This document shows, piece by piece, positions 1 through 8,795 of a stretch of DNA of 38,467 nucleotides. This DNA is from Actinomadura montaniterrae (lineage in GTDB: Bacteria; Actinomycetota; Actinomycetes; Streptosporangiales; Streptosporangiaceae). Both the position numbers and the translations under genes were made by a program. The stretch spans positions 1 through 38,467 of the forward strand of contig NZ_WBMR01000082.1 of assembly GCF_008923365.1 (NCBI RefSeq), given 5' to 3'. How positions within the stretch are numbered: position 1 is the stretch's first letter; the number at the start of each line of letters is the position of its first letter. Below the pieces are notes generated by a model. The model had not been told where the DNA came from, did no database searches, and saw nothing but the letters and a program-made list of their open reading frames with translations.

Positions 1-1
1 G

Positions 2-364
2 CTGGCGGCCGCGTGCGGCGGGTCGTCCGGCGGCGGCGACAGCGCGGACGGCGGCAGCGGCGGCGGGGGCGGCGGCGGTGGGGCGCTCGCGTCGACCGGC
101 GACATCCCGGTGGGCGGCGGCAAGGTCTTCGAGTCGGAGAAGGTCGTGGTGACCCAGCCGTCGCAGGGCGAGTTCAAGGCCTTCTCGGCGACCTGCACCC
201 ACCGCGGCTGCACCGTCGGGTCGGTGTCCGGCGGCACGATCAACTGCCCGTGCCACGGCAGCAAGTTCAAGATCTCCGACGGGTCGGTGGCGCGGCCCCC
301 GGCGGACAAGCCGCTCGAGGAGAAGAAGATCACCGTGCAGGGCGGGAAGATCAGCCTCGCCTGA
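2..364 (+). CDS. Rieske [2Fe-2S] lipoprotein (5' truncated by window edge)
   Basis: Only the C-terminal part is present; the gene begins before the window. The frame opens with Leu-Ala-Ala-Cys-Gly-Gly, which reads as a lipobox, so this is probably an exported lipoprotein anchored outside the membrane. A Gly/Ser-rich linker follows, then a Rieske domain. The cluster motifs are CTHRGC and CPCHGS, giving the Cys-x-His and Cys-x-x-His ligands plus the two extra cysteines that form the stabilising disulfide in high-potential Rieske proteins. The domain is small, with no membrane helix or oxygenase domain. It is therefore a stand-alone electron-transfer protein of the type common in actinomycetes rather than the qcrA subunit. 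Its redox partner cannot be told from this window. Its last 14 bases overlap the end of the convergent MscS gene. Confidence 0.85.
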   Translation: MAAACGGSSGGGDSADGGSGGGGGGGGALASTGDIPVGGGKVFESEKVVVTQPSQGEFKAFSATCTHRGCTVGSVSGGTINCPCHGSKFKISDGSVARPPADKPLEEKKITVQGGKISLA

Positions 365-1580
365 GCGGCACCGCGCCGGACCGCGTCCGCGCCGGGCCGC
401 CGCCGTTCTCGGCGGCGGCCCGGACGTGGTCGTCGACCTCGCCGCCCCGCATCTCGCGGGCCCGCGCGCGGGGATCGGCCGCGGTGATGTCGGAGTCTCC
501 CGGGCCGTCGGCGCCGTCCGGACCGGCCGGGGCTCCCGTCCGGGGGACCTCCGGGCCGTCGTCGTCGGTGCGGAAGCGGGGGAGCGCCTCGGGATGGTGC
601 TCGCGGATGTAGGCGATGAGGTGCTCGCGGACGTCGCAGCGCAGGTCCCAGGCGCTCGCCGAGTCCGCGGCGCTCATCAGCGCCCGCATCGTGACCAGGC
701 CGTTCGGCTGGACGTCCACGGCCTGCAGGACCCATTCGCGGCGGTCCCACAGCGGGTTCTCCTGCAGCATCGCGTACAGCTCGGTGCGCAGTTCCTCGAT
801 CGGGACGGTCCAGTCGACGTGCAGCTCCACAGAGCCGATCACCCGGCTGGTGTGCCGGGTCCAGTTCTCGAACGGCTGCTCGGTGAAGTAGGAGACGGGC
901 AGGATGAGCCTCCGGTCGTCCCAGAGCCGGACGACGACGTACGACAGCGTCAGCTCCTCGACGCGCCCCCACTGGCCCTGCACGACCACCACGTCGTCCA
1001 GCCGGATCGCGTCGCTGAAGGCGATCTGCAGGCCGGCGAGCAGGTTGCCCAGCGTCGGCCGGGCGGCGATCCCGACGACCAGCCCGGCGACCCCGGCGGA
1101 CGCCAGCACGCCGGCGCCGACCGCCCGCACGGCCGGGAACGTGAACAGCGCGGCGCCGACGGCGAGGATGACCACGACCATGGCGGCGATGCGGCGCAGC
1201 AGCATCATCTGGGTGCGGGCCCGCCGTGCCCGCCGGTTGCGCTCGCCCTCGATCCGCATCAGCCGGGCCAGCGGCGGGTCGGTCAGGGCGTAGGTGATCC
1301 GCAGCACCAGCCAGGTGGTGACGCCGATCGCCGCGATGTGCATGAGATGCCCGACGAGCCCGCCGGCGTGCTCGTTCATGTGCGGGTACGGCATCGCGCT
1401 GCTCGCGCTGACCACCGCCGCGAACGCGAAGGCGGGCGCGGCGCAGCGCCGGGCGACCCGGCCGACGCTCGGCCAGTGCCGCGACAGCGGTCCGGCCAGC
1501 AGGCGCCGCCCTCCCTCCACGATCACGACGGACACCCCGACGACGACGGCGAACGTGATCCAGGCCCACAGCGCGGACAC
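351..1580 (-). CDS. MscS-family mechanosensitive ion channel
   Basis: An inner-membrane channel predicted to open under membrane tension and release solutes on osmotic down-shock. Hydrophobic segments lie at the N-terminus, and a Gly/Ala-rich pore helix with the MscS pattern (AGVLASAGVAGLVVGIAARPTLGN) sits at about residues 145-175. The beta domain follows (DVVVVQGQWGRVEEL, then LILPVSYFTEQPFENW), then a charged, low-complexity cytoplasmic tail. I chose the GTG at 1580 (409 residues) because GGAGGGGG lies about 10 bases upstream and translation then begins just before the first helix. An upstream GTG at 1724 would give 457 residues but would add a non-hydrophobic leader overlapping the uvrC promoter region. 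The gene is convergent with the Rieske gene and divergent from uvrC. The family call is firm; the start is less so. Confidence 0.85.
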   Translation of the reverse strand: MSALWAWITFAVVVGVSVVIVEGGRRLLAGPLSRHWPSVGRVARRCAAPAFAFAAVVSASSAMPYPHMNEHAGGLVGHLMHIAAIGVTTWLVLRITYALTDPPLARLMRIEGERNRRARRARTQMMLLRRIAAMVVVILAVGAALFTFPAVRAVGAGVLASAGVAGLVVGIAARPTLGNLLAGLQIAFSDAIRLDDVVVVQGQWGRVEELTLSYVVVRLWDDRRLILPVSYFTEQPFENWTRHTSRVIGSVELHVDWTVPIEELRTELYAMLQENPLWDRREWVLQAVDVQPNGLVTMRALMSAADSASAWDLRCDVREHLIAYIREHHPEALPRFRTDDDGPEVPRTGAPAGPDGADGPGDSDITAADPRARAREMRGGEVDDHVRAAAENGGGPARTRSGAVPLRRG

Positions 1581-1737
1581 CTGCGGTACGACCCCCTCCG
1601 AGCGTGCGAAAAACCTGACCGAACCTCCCTTTCCACTCCAATTACGAACATCCACACGAATGGGGGAGATCTCCATCACCCCAGGCCAGGACGTCCGGGC
1701 GCGCCGGGTGTCGGTGGCGCCCACTAGGCTTCAAGGC
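1581..1737. promoter_or_regulatory. Divergent promoter region mscS / uvrC
   Basis: 157 bases separate the two divergent starts. On the plus strand TAGGCT at 1725-1730 looks like a -10 box and ends 7 bases before the uvrC GTG, which suggests a leaderless uvrC transcript. No convincing -35 is visible. On the minus strand a purine-rich GGAGGGGG near 1591-1598 serves as the mscS ribosome binding site. Confidence 0.45.
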
Positions 1738-3825
1738 GTGGCAGATCCGGCGACCTACCGACCCGCACCGGGCTCCATTCCGGAATCCCCCGGGGTGTAC
1801 CGATTCCGCGACGAGCACGGCCGGGTCATCTACGTGGGCAAGGCCAAGAGCCTGCGCTCCCGGCTGAACTCCTACTTCGCCGACTTCTCCGCGCTGCACC
1901 CGCGCACGCAGACGATGGTGCAGACCGCGGCCCGCGTCGACTGGACCGTCGTCGGCACCGAGGTCGAGGCCCTCCAGCTCGAGTACTCCTGGATCAAGGA
2001 GTTCGACCCCCGGTTCAACGTCCGTTACCGCGACGACAAGTCCTATCCCTATCTCGCGGTCACCCTCAACGAGGAGTTCCCGAGGGTGATGGTGATGCGG
2101 GGCGCCAAGCGGAAGGGCGTGCGCTACTTCGGGCCGTACTCCCACGCGTGGGCGATCCGGGAGACGGTCGACCAGCTGCTGCGCGTGTTCCCCGTCCGCA
2201 CCTGCAGCGCCGGGGTGTTCAAGCGCCAGCACCAGCTGAACCGGCCCTGCCTGCTCGGCTACATCGGCAAGTGCTCGGCGCCGTGCGTCGGGCGCGTCTC
2301 GCCGGACGAGCACCGGCTGCTCGCCGAGGACTTCTGCGACTTCATGGCGGGCAACACCTCCCGGTTCATCAAGCGCCTCGAACGCGACATGCGCGAGGCC
2401 GCCGCGTCCCAGGAGTACGAGCGCGCCGCCCGCCTCCGCGACGACATCCGCGCGCTGGAGCGGGCGCTGGAGAAGCAGGCGGTGGTGCTCGCCGACACCA
2501 CCGACTGCGACATGATCGCCTTCGCCGAGGACGAGCTGGAGGCCGCCGTCCAGGTCTTCTACGTGCGCGGCGGCCGGATCCGCGGGCAGCGCGGCTGGGT
2601 GGTCGACAAGGTCGAGGAGGTCACCACGTCCGACCTCGTCGAGAACTTCCTGATCCAGATCTACGGCGAGAGCGAGTCGGTGCCCCGCGAGGTGCTCGTG
2701 CCGGCGCTGCCGCCGGACGCCGAGGCGATGACCGAGCTGCTGGCCGAACAGCGCGGCGGGCCCGTCCACCTGCGCGTCCCGCAGCGCGGCGACAAGAAGA
2801 CCCTGCTGGAGACCGTCGCGCGCAACGCACACGAGGCGCTCAAGCAGCACAAGACGCGCCGCGCGTCCGACCTCACCACCCGCAGCCGGGCGCTGCAGGA
2901 GATCCAGGAGGCCCTGGAACTGGACGAGGCGCCGCTGCGGATCGAGTGCTACGACGTGTCGAACCTGCAGGGCACCAACGTGGTCGCGTCCATGGTCGTG
3001 TTCGAGGACGGCCTGGCCCGCAAGAGCGAGTACCGCCGGTTCACGATCAAGGCGGTCGAGGGGCAGGACGACGTCCGGTCCATCCACGAGGTGATCACCC
3101 GGCGGTTCAAGCGCTACCTCGCCGAGAGCGAGAAGATGGGCGAGCTGGACACCCTCGGCGATCCGGAGGACGGCGCCGGGGACGGCGCGGACGAGGGCGC
3201 GCACCAGCCGATCGACCCGGAGACCGGCCGGCCCCGCAAGTTCGCCTACCCGCCGCAGCTGGTGCTCGTCGACGGCGGCCCGCCGCAGGTCGCGGCGGCG
3301 CAGCGGGCGCTGGACGAGCTGGGCGTCGACGACATCGCCGTCTGCGGCATCGCCAAGCGGCTGGAGGAGCTGTGGCTGCCCGGCGAGGACGACCCGGTGA
3401 TCCTGCCGCGCAACAGCGAGGGCATGTTCCTGGTGCAGCGGGTCCGCGACGAGGCGCACCGGTTCGCGATCACCTTCCACCGGCAGCGGCGTTCCAAGGC
3501 CATGACGGTCAGCGAACTCGATAGTGTTCCGGGTCTGGGCCCGTCGCGGCGCGCGGCGCTGCTGAAGCACTTCGGCTCGGTGAAGCGGCTGAAGGAGGCC
3601 ACGCCCGAGCAGGTCGCCGAGGTCCCGGGCATCGGGCGGCGCAGCGCGGAGGGCATCGTCGCGGCGCTGCACGGCGCGTCCGTCCCGGCGCGCGGCGCCG
3701 GGGGCCCGGCGGACCGCGGGGCCGCCGCGGAGGACGCGGCCCAGGGGCGGAACGGGGCCGGTGGAGCCCGGGCGGCCGACGGGGGCCGCACGGCCGACGG
3801 GGAGCACGGGGGGAAGCGGACATGA
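1738..3825 (+). CDS. uvrC: Excinuclease ABC subunit C
   Basis: The nuclease of nucleotide excision repair: it is recruited by UvrB to damaged DNA and cuts on both sides of the lesion. The GTG at 1738 gives 695 residues. An N-terminal GIY-YIG domain (PGVYRF ... VIYVGKAKSLRSR, residues 18-42) makes the 3' cut. A UVR coiled-coil motif for UvrB contact lies at about 209-248. The RNase-H-like nuclease domain follows, with IECYDVSN near 402 and LVLVDGGPPQ near 512. A C-terminal helix-hairpin-helix pair lies at about 600-648. A Gly/Ala-rich tail of roughly 45 residues follows that most family members lack. A short acidic insert before FAYPPQLVLVDGG is also present. The stop overlaps the rapZ start (ATGA), so the two are translationally coupled. 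Confidence 0.97.
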   Translation: MADPATYRPAPGSIPESPGVYRFRDEHGRVIYVGKAKSLRSRLNSYFADFSALHPRTQTMVQTAARVDWTVVGTEVEALQLEYSWIKEFDPRFNVRYRDDKSYPYLAVTLNEEFPRVMVMRGAKRKGVRYFGPYSHAWAIRETVDQLLRVFPVRTCSAGVFKRQHQLNRPCLLGYIGKCSAPCVGRVSPDEHRLLAEDFCDFMAGNTSRFIKRLERDMREAAASQEYERAARLRDDIRALERALEKQAVVLADTTDCDMIAFAEDELEAAVQVFYVRGGRIRGQRGWVVDKVEEVTTSDLVENFLIQIYGESESVPREVLVPALPPDAEAMTELLAEQRGGPVHLRVPQRGDKKTLLETVARNAHEALKQHKTRRASDLTTRSRALQEIQEALELDEAPLRIECYDVSNLQGTNVVASMVVFEDGLARKSEYRRFTIKAVEGQDDVRSIHEVITRRFKRYLAESEKMGELDTLGDPEDGAGDGADEGAHQPIDPETGRPRKFAYPPQLVLVDGGPPQVAAAQRALDELGVDDIAVCGIAKRLEELWLPGEDDPVILPRNSEGMFLVQRVRDEAHRFAITFHRQRRSKAMTVSELDSVPGLGPSRRAALLKHFGSVKRLKEATPEQVAEVPGIGRRSAEGIVAALHGASVPARGAGGPADRGAAAEDAAQGRNGAGGARAADGGRTADGEHGGKRT

Positions 3826-4700
3826 CCAGCGAGTCGAAGATTCCGGACATCGTGATCGTCACGGGGATGTCGGGGGCGGGCCGCAGCACCGCGGCCAAGT
3901 CTCTGGAGGACCTCGACTGGTACGTGGTCGACAACCTGCCGCCGGGGCTGCTGGCCACCATGGCCGACCTCGGCGGCCGGGTGAAGGACGCGGTGCCGCG
4001 CATCGCCGTCGTCGTCGACGTGCGCAGCCGCGCGTTCACCGACGACCTGCACTCCTCGATCGCCGAGCTGGAGGCGCGCGGCGTCCACCCCCGCGTGGTG
4101 TTCCTGGAGGCGAACGACGCCGATCTCGTGCGCCGGTTCGAGAGCGTCCGCCGCCCGCACCCGCTGCAGGGCGACGGCCGCCTCGTCGACGGCATCGCCC
4201 GCGAGCGCGAGCTCGTCCGCGAGGTGCGCGCCGAGGCCGACCTGGTGATCGACACCAGCGGGCTGAACGTGCACGAGCTGCGCAACAAGATCATCGGGTT
4301 CTTCGGCAACGACACCGGCGAGTCGAGCCTGCGCGCGACCGTCGTGTCGTTCGGCTACAAGTACGGGCTGCCCGTCGACGCCGACCTCGTCGTCGACTGC
4401 CGGTTCCTGCCGAACCCGCACTGGGTGCCGGAGCTGCGGCCGAAGACCGGCCGGGACGCCGCCGTCCGCGACTACGTGCTCGGCCAGCGCGGCGCCAAGG
4501 AGTTCCTCGACGCCTACGCCGAGGTGCTCCGGCTGCTCGCCGACGGGTACGAGCGCGAGGGCAAGCACTACGTCACGCTCGCCGTGGGATGTACCGGCGG
4601 CAAACACCGTAGTGTGGCCATGGCGGAACAGATCGCCGCCCGGCTGCGGGACGAGGGCATCGAGGTGCAGGTCGCCCACCGTGACCTCGGCCGCGAATGA
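3822..4700 (+). CDS. rapZ: RapZ / YvcJ-family nucleotide-binding protein
   Basis: A P-loop protein of the RapZ/YvcJ family. In Escherichia coli RapZ is an RNA adaptor that controls glucosamine-6-phosphate synthase mRNA; in Gram-positive bacteria the family binds and hydrolyses GTP/ATP and its exact role is less settled. The 292-residue length is usual. The Walker A is GMSGAGRS at residues 15-22, with Arg in place of the usual Lys. The family's VVDNLPPGLL motif follows at about 35-44. The conserved C-terminal domain shows FGYKYGLPVDADLVVDCRFLPNP and, near the end, VGCTGGKHRSV, the proposed substrate-binding loop. It lies between uvrC (ATGA overlap) and yvcK, the standard actinobacterial order. 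Confidence 0.95.
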   Translation: MTSESKIPDIVIVTGMSGAGRSTAAKSLEDLDWYVVDNLPPGLLATMADLGGRVKDAVPRIAVVVDVRSRAFTDDLHSSIAELEARGVHPRVVFLEANDADLVRRFESVRRPHPLQGDGRLVDGIARERELVREVRAEADLVIDTSGLNVHELRNKIIGFFGNDTGESSLRATVVSFGYKYGLPVDADLVVDCRFLPNPHWVPELRPKTGRDAAVRDYVLGQRGAKEFLDAYAEVLRLLADGYEREGKHYVTLAVGCTGGKHRSVAMAEQIAARLRDEGIEVQVAHRDLGRE

Positions 4701-4746
4701 GACCCGCGGCGGCGCCGGGTCCCGGACGGAGAGAGAAACGAACGCG

Positions 4747-5736
4747 GTGAAGCCTCCCGGCCCGAAGGTCGTCGCGCTCGGCGGCGGTCACGGCCTGTAC
4801 GCCTCGCTGTCGGCGCTGCGGCGCGTCACCGACCGGCTCACCGCCGTCGTCACCGTCGCCGACGACGGCGGCTCCAGCGGCCGGCTCCGCCGCGAGCTGG
4901 GCGTGCTGCCGCCCGGTGACCTGCGGATGGCGCTCGCCGCGCTGTGCGGCGACGACGAGTGGGGCCAGACCTGGCGCGACGTCGTCCAGCACCGGTTCCG
5001 CAGCGAGGGCGACCTGCAGGGGCACGCGGTCGGCAACCTGCTGATCGTCGCGCTCTGGGAGCTGCTCGGCGGCGACTCCGCGCCGGACGGGGCGCCCGGC
5101 GGCGGCCCCGGCTCGACCGTCGCGGGCCTGGACTGGGTCGGCCGGCTGCTCGGCGCGCACGGCCGGGTCCTGCCGATGGCGGCCGTCCCGATGGACATCG
5201 TCGCGGAGGTCCGCGGCGCCGACCCGTCCCGCCCCGACGAGATCACGCACGTGAAGGGGCAGGTCGCGTGCGCCAGCACGCCCGGTTCCGTGCTCGGGGT
5301 CTCGCTCGTGCCCGCCGACCCGCCCGCCTGCCCCGAGGCGCTCGCCGCCGTCGACGACGCCGACTGGATCGTGTTCGGCCCGGGGTCCTGGTTCACCAGC
5401 GTCCTGCCGCACCTGAAGGTCCCCGCGCTCGCCCGCGCGCTCACCTCCAGCCGCGCCCGCCGGGCCGTCGCGCTGAACCTCGCGCCGCAGCCCGGCGAGA
5501 CCGACGACTTCTCCCCCCAGACGCATCTGGAGGTCCTCCAGGCGCACGCCCCCGACCTGCGCGTCGACGTCGTCCTCGCCGACGAGGGCGTGGTGGACGA
5601 CCCGGACGCGCTCGACAAGGCCGTCCAGCGGCTCGGCGGCCGCCTCGTGCTGTCCCGGGTCGCCGCCGACGACGGCTCGCCGCGTCATGAACCCGCCCGC
5701 CTGGCCCAAGCCTTCGTACAGATATTCAGTGACTGA
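4747..5736 (+). CDS. yvcK: YvcK / CofD-like gluconeogenesis factor
   Basis: A homologue of Bacillus YvcK and mycobacterial CuvA, which binds UDP-sugars and links central carbon metabolism to cell-wall synthesis; no enzymatic reaction is established for the family. The GTG at 4747 gives 329 residues and follows a GGAGAG site. The N-terminal nucleotide-binding motif is ALGGGHGLYASL, followed by VTVADDGGSSGRLRRELG and PPGDLRMALAAL. VGNLLIVAL and VFGPGSWFTSVLPHL are the other family signatures. The gap after rapZ is only 46 bases, so it probably belongs to the same operon. Proline/glycine-rich inserts (around GAPGGGPGS) are typical of high-GC relatives. Confidence 0.93.
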   Translation: MKPPGPKVVALGGGHGLYASLSALRRVTDRLTAVVTVADDGGSSGRLRRELGVLPPGDLRMALAALCGDDEWGQTWRDVVQHRFRSEGDLQGHAVGNLLIVALWELLGGDSAPDGAPGGGPGSTVAGLDWVGRLLGAHGRVLPMAAVPMDIVAEVRGADPSRPDEITHVKGQVACASTPGSVLGVSLVPADPPACPEALAAVDDADWIVFGPGSWFTSVLPHLKVPALARALTSSRARRAVALNLAPQPGETDDFSPQTHLEVLQAHAPDLRVDVVLADEGVVDDPDALDKAVQRLGGRLVLSRVAADDGSPRHEPARLAQAFVQIFSD

Positions 5737-5796
5737 CGACCCGGCGGGCCGCGATCGGCCAGACTGCTGGAAGTCCGATAGGGGGAGGGTTCATCT

Positions 5797-6777
5797 ATGG
5801 CGATGACCGGTGTGGTGAAGGACGAGCTGAGCAGGCTCACGGTGATGAAGCCGTGCTGCCGCAAGGCGGAGGTCTCGACGCTGCTGCGTTTCGCGGGGGG
5901 TCTGCACCTGGTCAGCGGGCGCATCGTGATCGAGGCGGAGATCGACACCAACGTGGCGGCGCGCCGCCTCATCAAGGACATCTCCGAGGTGTTCGGGCAC
6001 ACCTCCGAGGTCGTCGTGCTCGCGCCGAGCGGCCTGCGCAAGGGCAACCGGTACGTGGTCCGGGTGTTCCGGGACGGGGAGTCGCTCGCCCGGCAGACCG
6101 GCCTCATCGACAACAACGGGCGCCCCGTCCGCGGCCTGCCCCGGCACGTCGTCGCCGGCGCCGCCTGCGACGCCGAGTCCGCCTGGCGCGGCGCGTTCCT
6201 CGCGCACGGCTCGCTCACCGAGCCGGGCCGGTCCATGTCGCTCGAGGTGACCTGCCCCGGTCCGGAGGCGGCGCTCGCCCTCGTCGGCGCGGCCCGCCGG
6301 CTGAAGATCCACGCCAAGGCCCGCGAGGTCCGCGGCGTGGACCGGGTCGTCGTGCGGGACGGCGACGCGATCAGCGCGCTGCTCACCCGGCTCGGCGCGC
6401 ACGGCGCCGTCCTCGCCTGGGAGGAGCGGCGGATGCGCCGCGAGGTCCGCGCCACCGCCAACCGGCTCGCCAACTTCGACGACGCCAACCTGCGCCGGTC
6501 CGCCCGCGCCGCGGTCGCCGCCGGCGCCCGCGTCGCCCGCGCGCTGGAGATCCTCGGCGACGACGCCCCCGAGCACCTGGTCAACGCCGGCCGCCTCCGC
6601 CTGGAGCACAAGCAGGCCTCCCTGGAGGAGCTCGGCCAGCTCGCCGACCCGCCCCTCACCAAGGACGCGATCGCCGGCCGTATAAGGCGCCTGCTCGCCA
6701 TGGCCGACAAGCGCGCCGGCGACCAGGGCATCCCCGGCACCGAGGCGAACCTCACGGCCGACATGCTGGCGCCGTAG
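5797..6777 (+). CDS. whiA: Sporulation transcription regulator WhiA
   Basis: A DNA-binding regulator that in Streptomyces acts with WhiB to start sporulation septation and is conserved across Gram-positive bacteria. The 326 residues match the family. The N-terminal half is the degenerate LAGLIDADG homing-endonuclease fold (CCRKAEVSTLLRFAGG and RGAFLAHGSL). The C-terminal helix-turn-helix lies at about 235-310, with ANLRRSARAAV, HASLEELGQLADPPLTKDAIAGRIRRL-type spacing and the terminal LLAMAD. A strong site GGGGGAGGG lies 7 bases before the ATG. It is the last gene of the uvrC-rapZ-yvcK-whiA block; in many actinomycetes gap follows directly, but here about 6.9 kb of accessory genes intervene. 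Confidence 0.96.
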   Translation: MAMTGVVKDELSRLTVMKPCCRKAEVSTLLRFAGGLHLVSGRIVIEAEIDTNVAARRLIKDISEVFGHTSEVVVLAPSGLRKGNRYVVRVFRDGESLARQTGLIDNNGRPVRGLPRHVVAGAACDAESAWRGAFLAHGSLTEPGRSMSLEVTCPGPEAALALVGAARRLKIHAKAREVRGVDRVVVRDGDAISALLTRLGAHGAVLAWEERRMRREVRATANRLANFDDANLRRSARAAVAAGARVARALEILGDDAPEHLVNAGRLRLEHKQASLEELGQLADPPLTKDAIAGRIRRLLAMADKRAGDQGIPGTEANLTADMLAP

Positions 6778-6788
6778 TCCGGCCCGGG

Positions 6789-8666
6789 TCAGCGGAGGCG
6801 GCGGAGCTCCCCGCCGGACGCCGCCTCGAAGACGAGGACGCGGCGGGAGAACGACGCTTCGACGCGGACGCCTCCGTCCGGTAAGGCGCGGGTGCGGACG
6901 CGGGGGCGTTCCGTGCCGCGGACGGGGGCGATGAGCGTCAGCATCCGGACGTGCGGTCCCAGCGCGGGAAGCGAGACGACCGGCGCGGGGACCGTCGTGC
7001 GTTCGGACGGGACGGTCCAGCCCTGCGGCGGGCTCAGCGAGCCCCGGACGACGCGCCCGGGCTGCGGCGCCGCGGTGCCCGGCAGCGGGATCCGCAGGAA
7101 GTGGACGCGCAGCCGCCCCGCGGTGGCGACGGCGCCCGTCCCGTCCGGGACGGCGGTGTACGCGGCGGGCAGGTGCCAGAGCTGCTCGACGGGACGGCCC
7201 GTGCCGGGTGCGGCGGAGTCCACGCCGTCGAGGACCACCAGGGCGTCGGGGTCGGACGCGGCGAGGACCGAGCGGGTCCGGGTCGTCCCGGTGAAGGCGG
7301 TGTCGGAGAACCGGAACGTGTCGGCGCCGCGCCGGAACCGGTGCGCGGTCAGCGCCGTCGCCGCGTCCTCGCGGAACGGGACGCCGCGCACCACGAGCGT
7401 GCTGTGCGCCTCGGGGGAGGCCAGCCACGCGCGCCACGCCTTGTCGCTGTAGCCGATGTGGCCGCTCGGGACGAGGATGTCGCGGCCGAGCGCGTGGAAG
7501 GTCAGCTCCATGTGGTCGTCCTGCCCGTGCGCGTACCGGCCGGGGCCGAACCGGGCCGTGTAGGACATCTCGTCGGCGAAGGCGCGGGCCCCGCCGCCCC
7601 ATCCGCTGCGGCCCATCACGTATCCGGCCCTGTAGACGCGTGCCCGATCCGCCGGACGGGTGCCCTTCCTGCCCTGCGTCGCGACGTATTCGAGCGGGCC
7701 GCCGCCCGGGGAGGCGATCGCGGACGCCTTGGCCGCGTAGGACTCGCCGATCTGCAGCAGGTCACCGCCGGGTGTGGTCTGGAAGGCGATGAACTCGTCC
7801 ATCAGCGCGAGCCGGTGGGCGATCGGGGCGGGCGCGGGCCGGCCGCATCCGCGCATCACCCGCAGCGTGAGCCGCCACCGGCCCCGGTTGTAGACGGCGT
7901 AGTGCGCCGACTGCTCGTTGCCGGCACCTTCCGCGTCGACGGCCGGGAGCGCGCCGCCGGGCGGGTGGAAGATCGCGCCGAGGAGCCGGTCCCGGCCGAG
8001 GCCGGCGAGGTCGTCGCGGCCGATCGCGCAGCCCGCCGCCATGAGGATCATCGACTCGTCGGTGCCGTGGTTCCAGGGGCCCGAGTAGTGCTCGGGACGG
8101 GCGAGCCACTCCGCGTGCGCGGCGATCGCGTCGTCCAGCCACCGGCCGGTCGCGTACTTGCGCAGGCAGACGAGGGTGGCGAGGCGGAACTTGGTGCCCT
8201 CGGCGATCGCGTCGCGGCGGTCCCTGCCGAACCGCGCGGGATGGTCGTTGGCGGCGAGCCAGTCCCGCGCGATCCCCGTGGCGGTGTCGAGGGCGGCGCG
8301 GTCGCCCGTCCGCGCGTACGCATCGATGAGGCCGCCGAGCCATTCGAGGGAGTGGAACCAGAGCTGCCAGGTCCGGTCGTCGTAGGGGTCGAGGCCCCAG
8401 TCGACGTCGGTTCCGGCGGCGACGCGGACCGGGGCGGCGCCGGGGACCCGGAACCGGCCCGCGCGGACCTCCGCCGCCGGGTTGAGCCGGTCCAAGCCGT
8501 TGAAGCCGACGCACGTCCCCTTGTAGGGCGCGTTCCGCACCGGCACCGGCGTCGCGGGCGTGGCGGTCCGGCCCTGAGTGGAGGCGAGCCCGCAGCCGGC
8601 GAGCAGCGGAAGCAGCAGGGCGGCGCTCCCCGCGCCGCGGAATCTTCCCCGAGATCGTGTGAGCAC
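6789..8666 (-). CDS. Heparinase II/III-like polysaccharide lyase lipoprotein
   Basis: Probably a secreted, lipid-anchored enzyme acting on an acidic polysaccharide; the true substrate is unknown. From the GTG at 8666 it has 625 residues. The signal peptide is Arg-rich followed by LLLPLLAGC, a clear lipobox. An alpha/alpha-toroid domain occupies about residues 60-330 (WGLDPYDDRTWQLWFHSLEWLGGL, GPWNHGTDESMIL, AGNEQSAHYAVYNRGRW). A C-terminal beta domain begins near YAHGQDDHMELTFHALGRDILVPSGH and continues with AHSTLVVRG, the heparinase II/III signature. The N-H-G and Y-x-H motifs carry plausible catalytic Asn, His and Tyr. An ATG at 8765 is possible but would place 33 non-signal residues first. 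It is divergent from the ECF sigma gene. Confidence 0.8.
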   Translation of the reverse strand: MLTRSRGRFRGAGSAALLLPLLAGCGLASTQGRTATPATPVPVRNAPYKGTCVGFNGLDRLNPAAEVRAGRFRVPGAAPVRVAAGTDVDWGLDPYDDRTWQLWFHSLEWLGGLIDAYARTGDRAALDTATGIARDWLAANDHPARFGRDRRDAIAEGTKFRLATLVCLRKYATGRWLDDAIAAHAEWLARPEHYSGPWNHGTDESMILMAAGCAIGRDDLAGLGRDRLLGAIFHPPGGALPAVDAEGAGNEQSAHYAVYNRGRWRLTLRVMRGCGRPAPAPIAHRLALMDEFIAFQTTPGGDLLQIGESYAAKASAIASPGGGPLEYVATQGRKGTRPADRARVYRAGYVMGRSGWGGGARAFADEMSYTARFGPGRYAHGQDDHMELTFHALGRDILVPSGHIGYSDKAWRAWLASPEAHSTLVVRGVPFREDAATALTAHRFRRGADTFRFSDTAFTGTTRTRSVLAASDPDALVVLDGVDSAAPGTGRPVEQLWHLPAAYTAVPDGTGAVATAGRLRVHFLRIPLPGTAAPQPGRVVRGSLSPPQGWTVPSERTTVPAPVVSLPALGPHVRMLTLIAPVRGTERPRVRTRALPDGGVRVEASFSRRVLVFEAASGGELRRLR

Positions 8667-8795
8667 GTCTGAGAGACACCCGGCGGCGCTCTCCGGCCGA
8701 CGCCGTGCCGTGAAGAGCGGGTGAACGTCCGGCGACGAAACGGAACGGCAGGCGTCGGGTGTCATCGGCGCCGCAGTTCGGGTGTCTTAAGGGGC
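8667..8795. promoter_or_regulatory. Divergent promoter region heparinase lipoprotein / ECF sigma
   Basis: 129 bases lie between the two chosen starts. On the plus strand TCTTAA at 8785-8790 is a possible -10 box 5 bases before the sigma GTG. A GGAAC near 8741 could be the -35 of an ECF-type autoregulated promoter, but the matching -10 is not clear. No strong ribosome binding site is seen for either gene. Confidence 0.3.
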
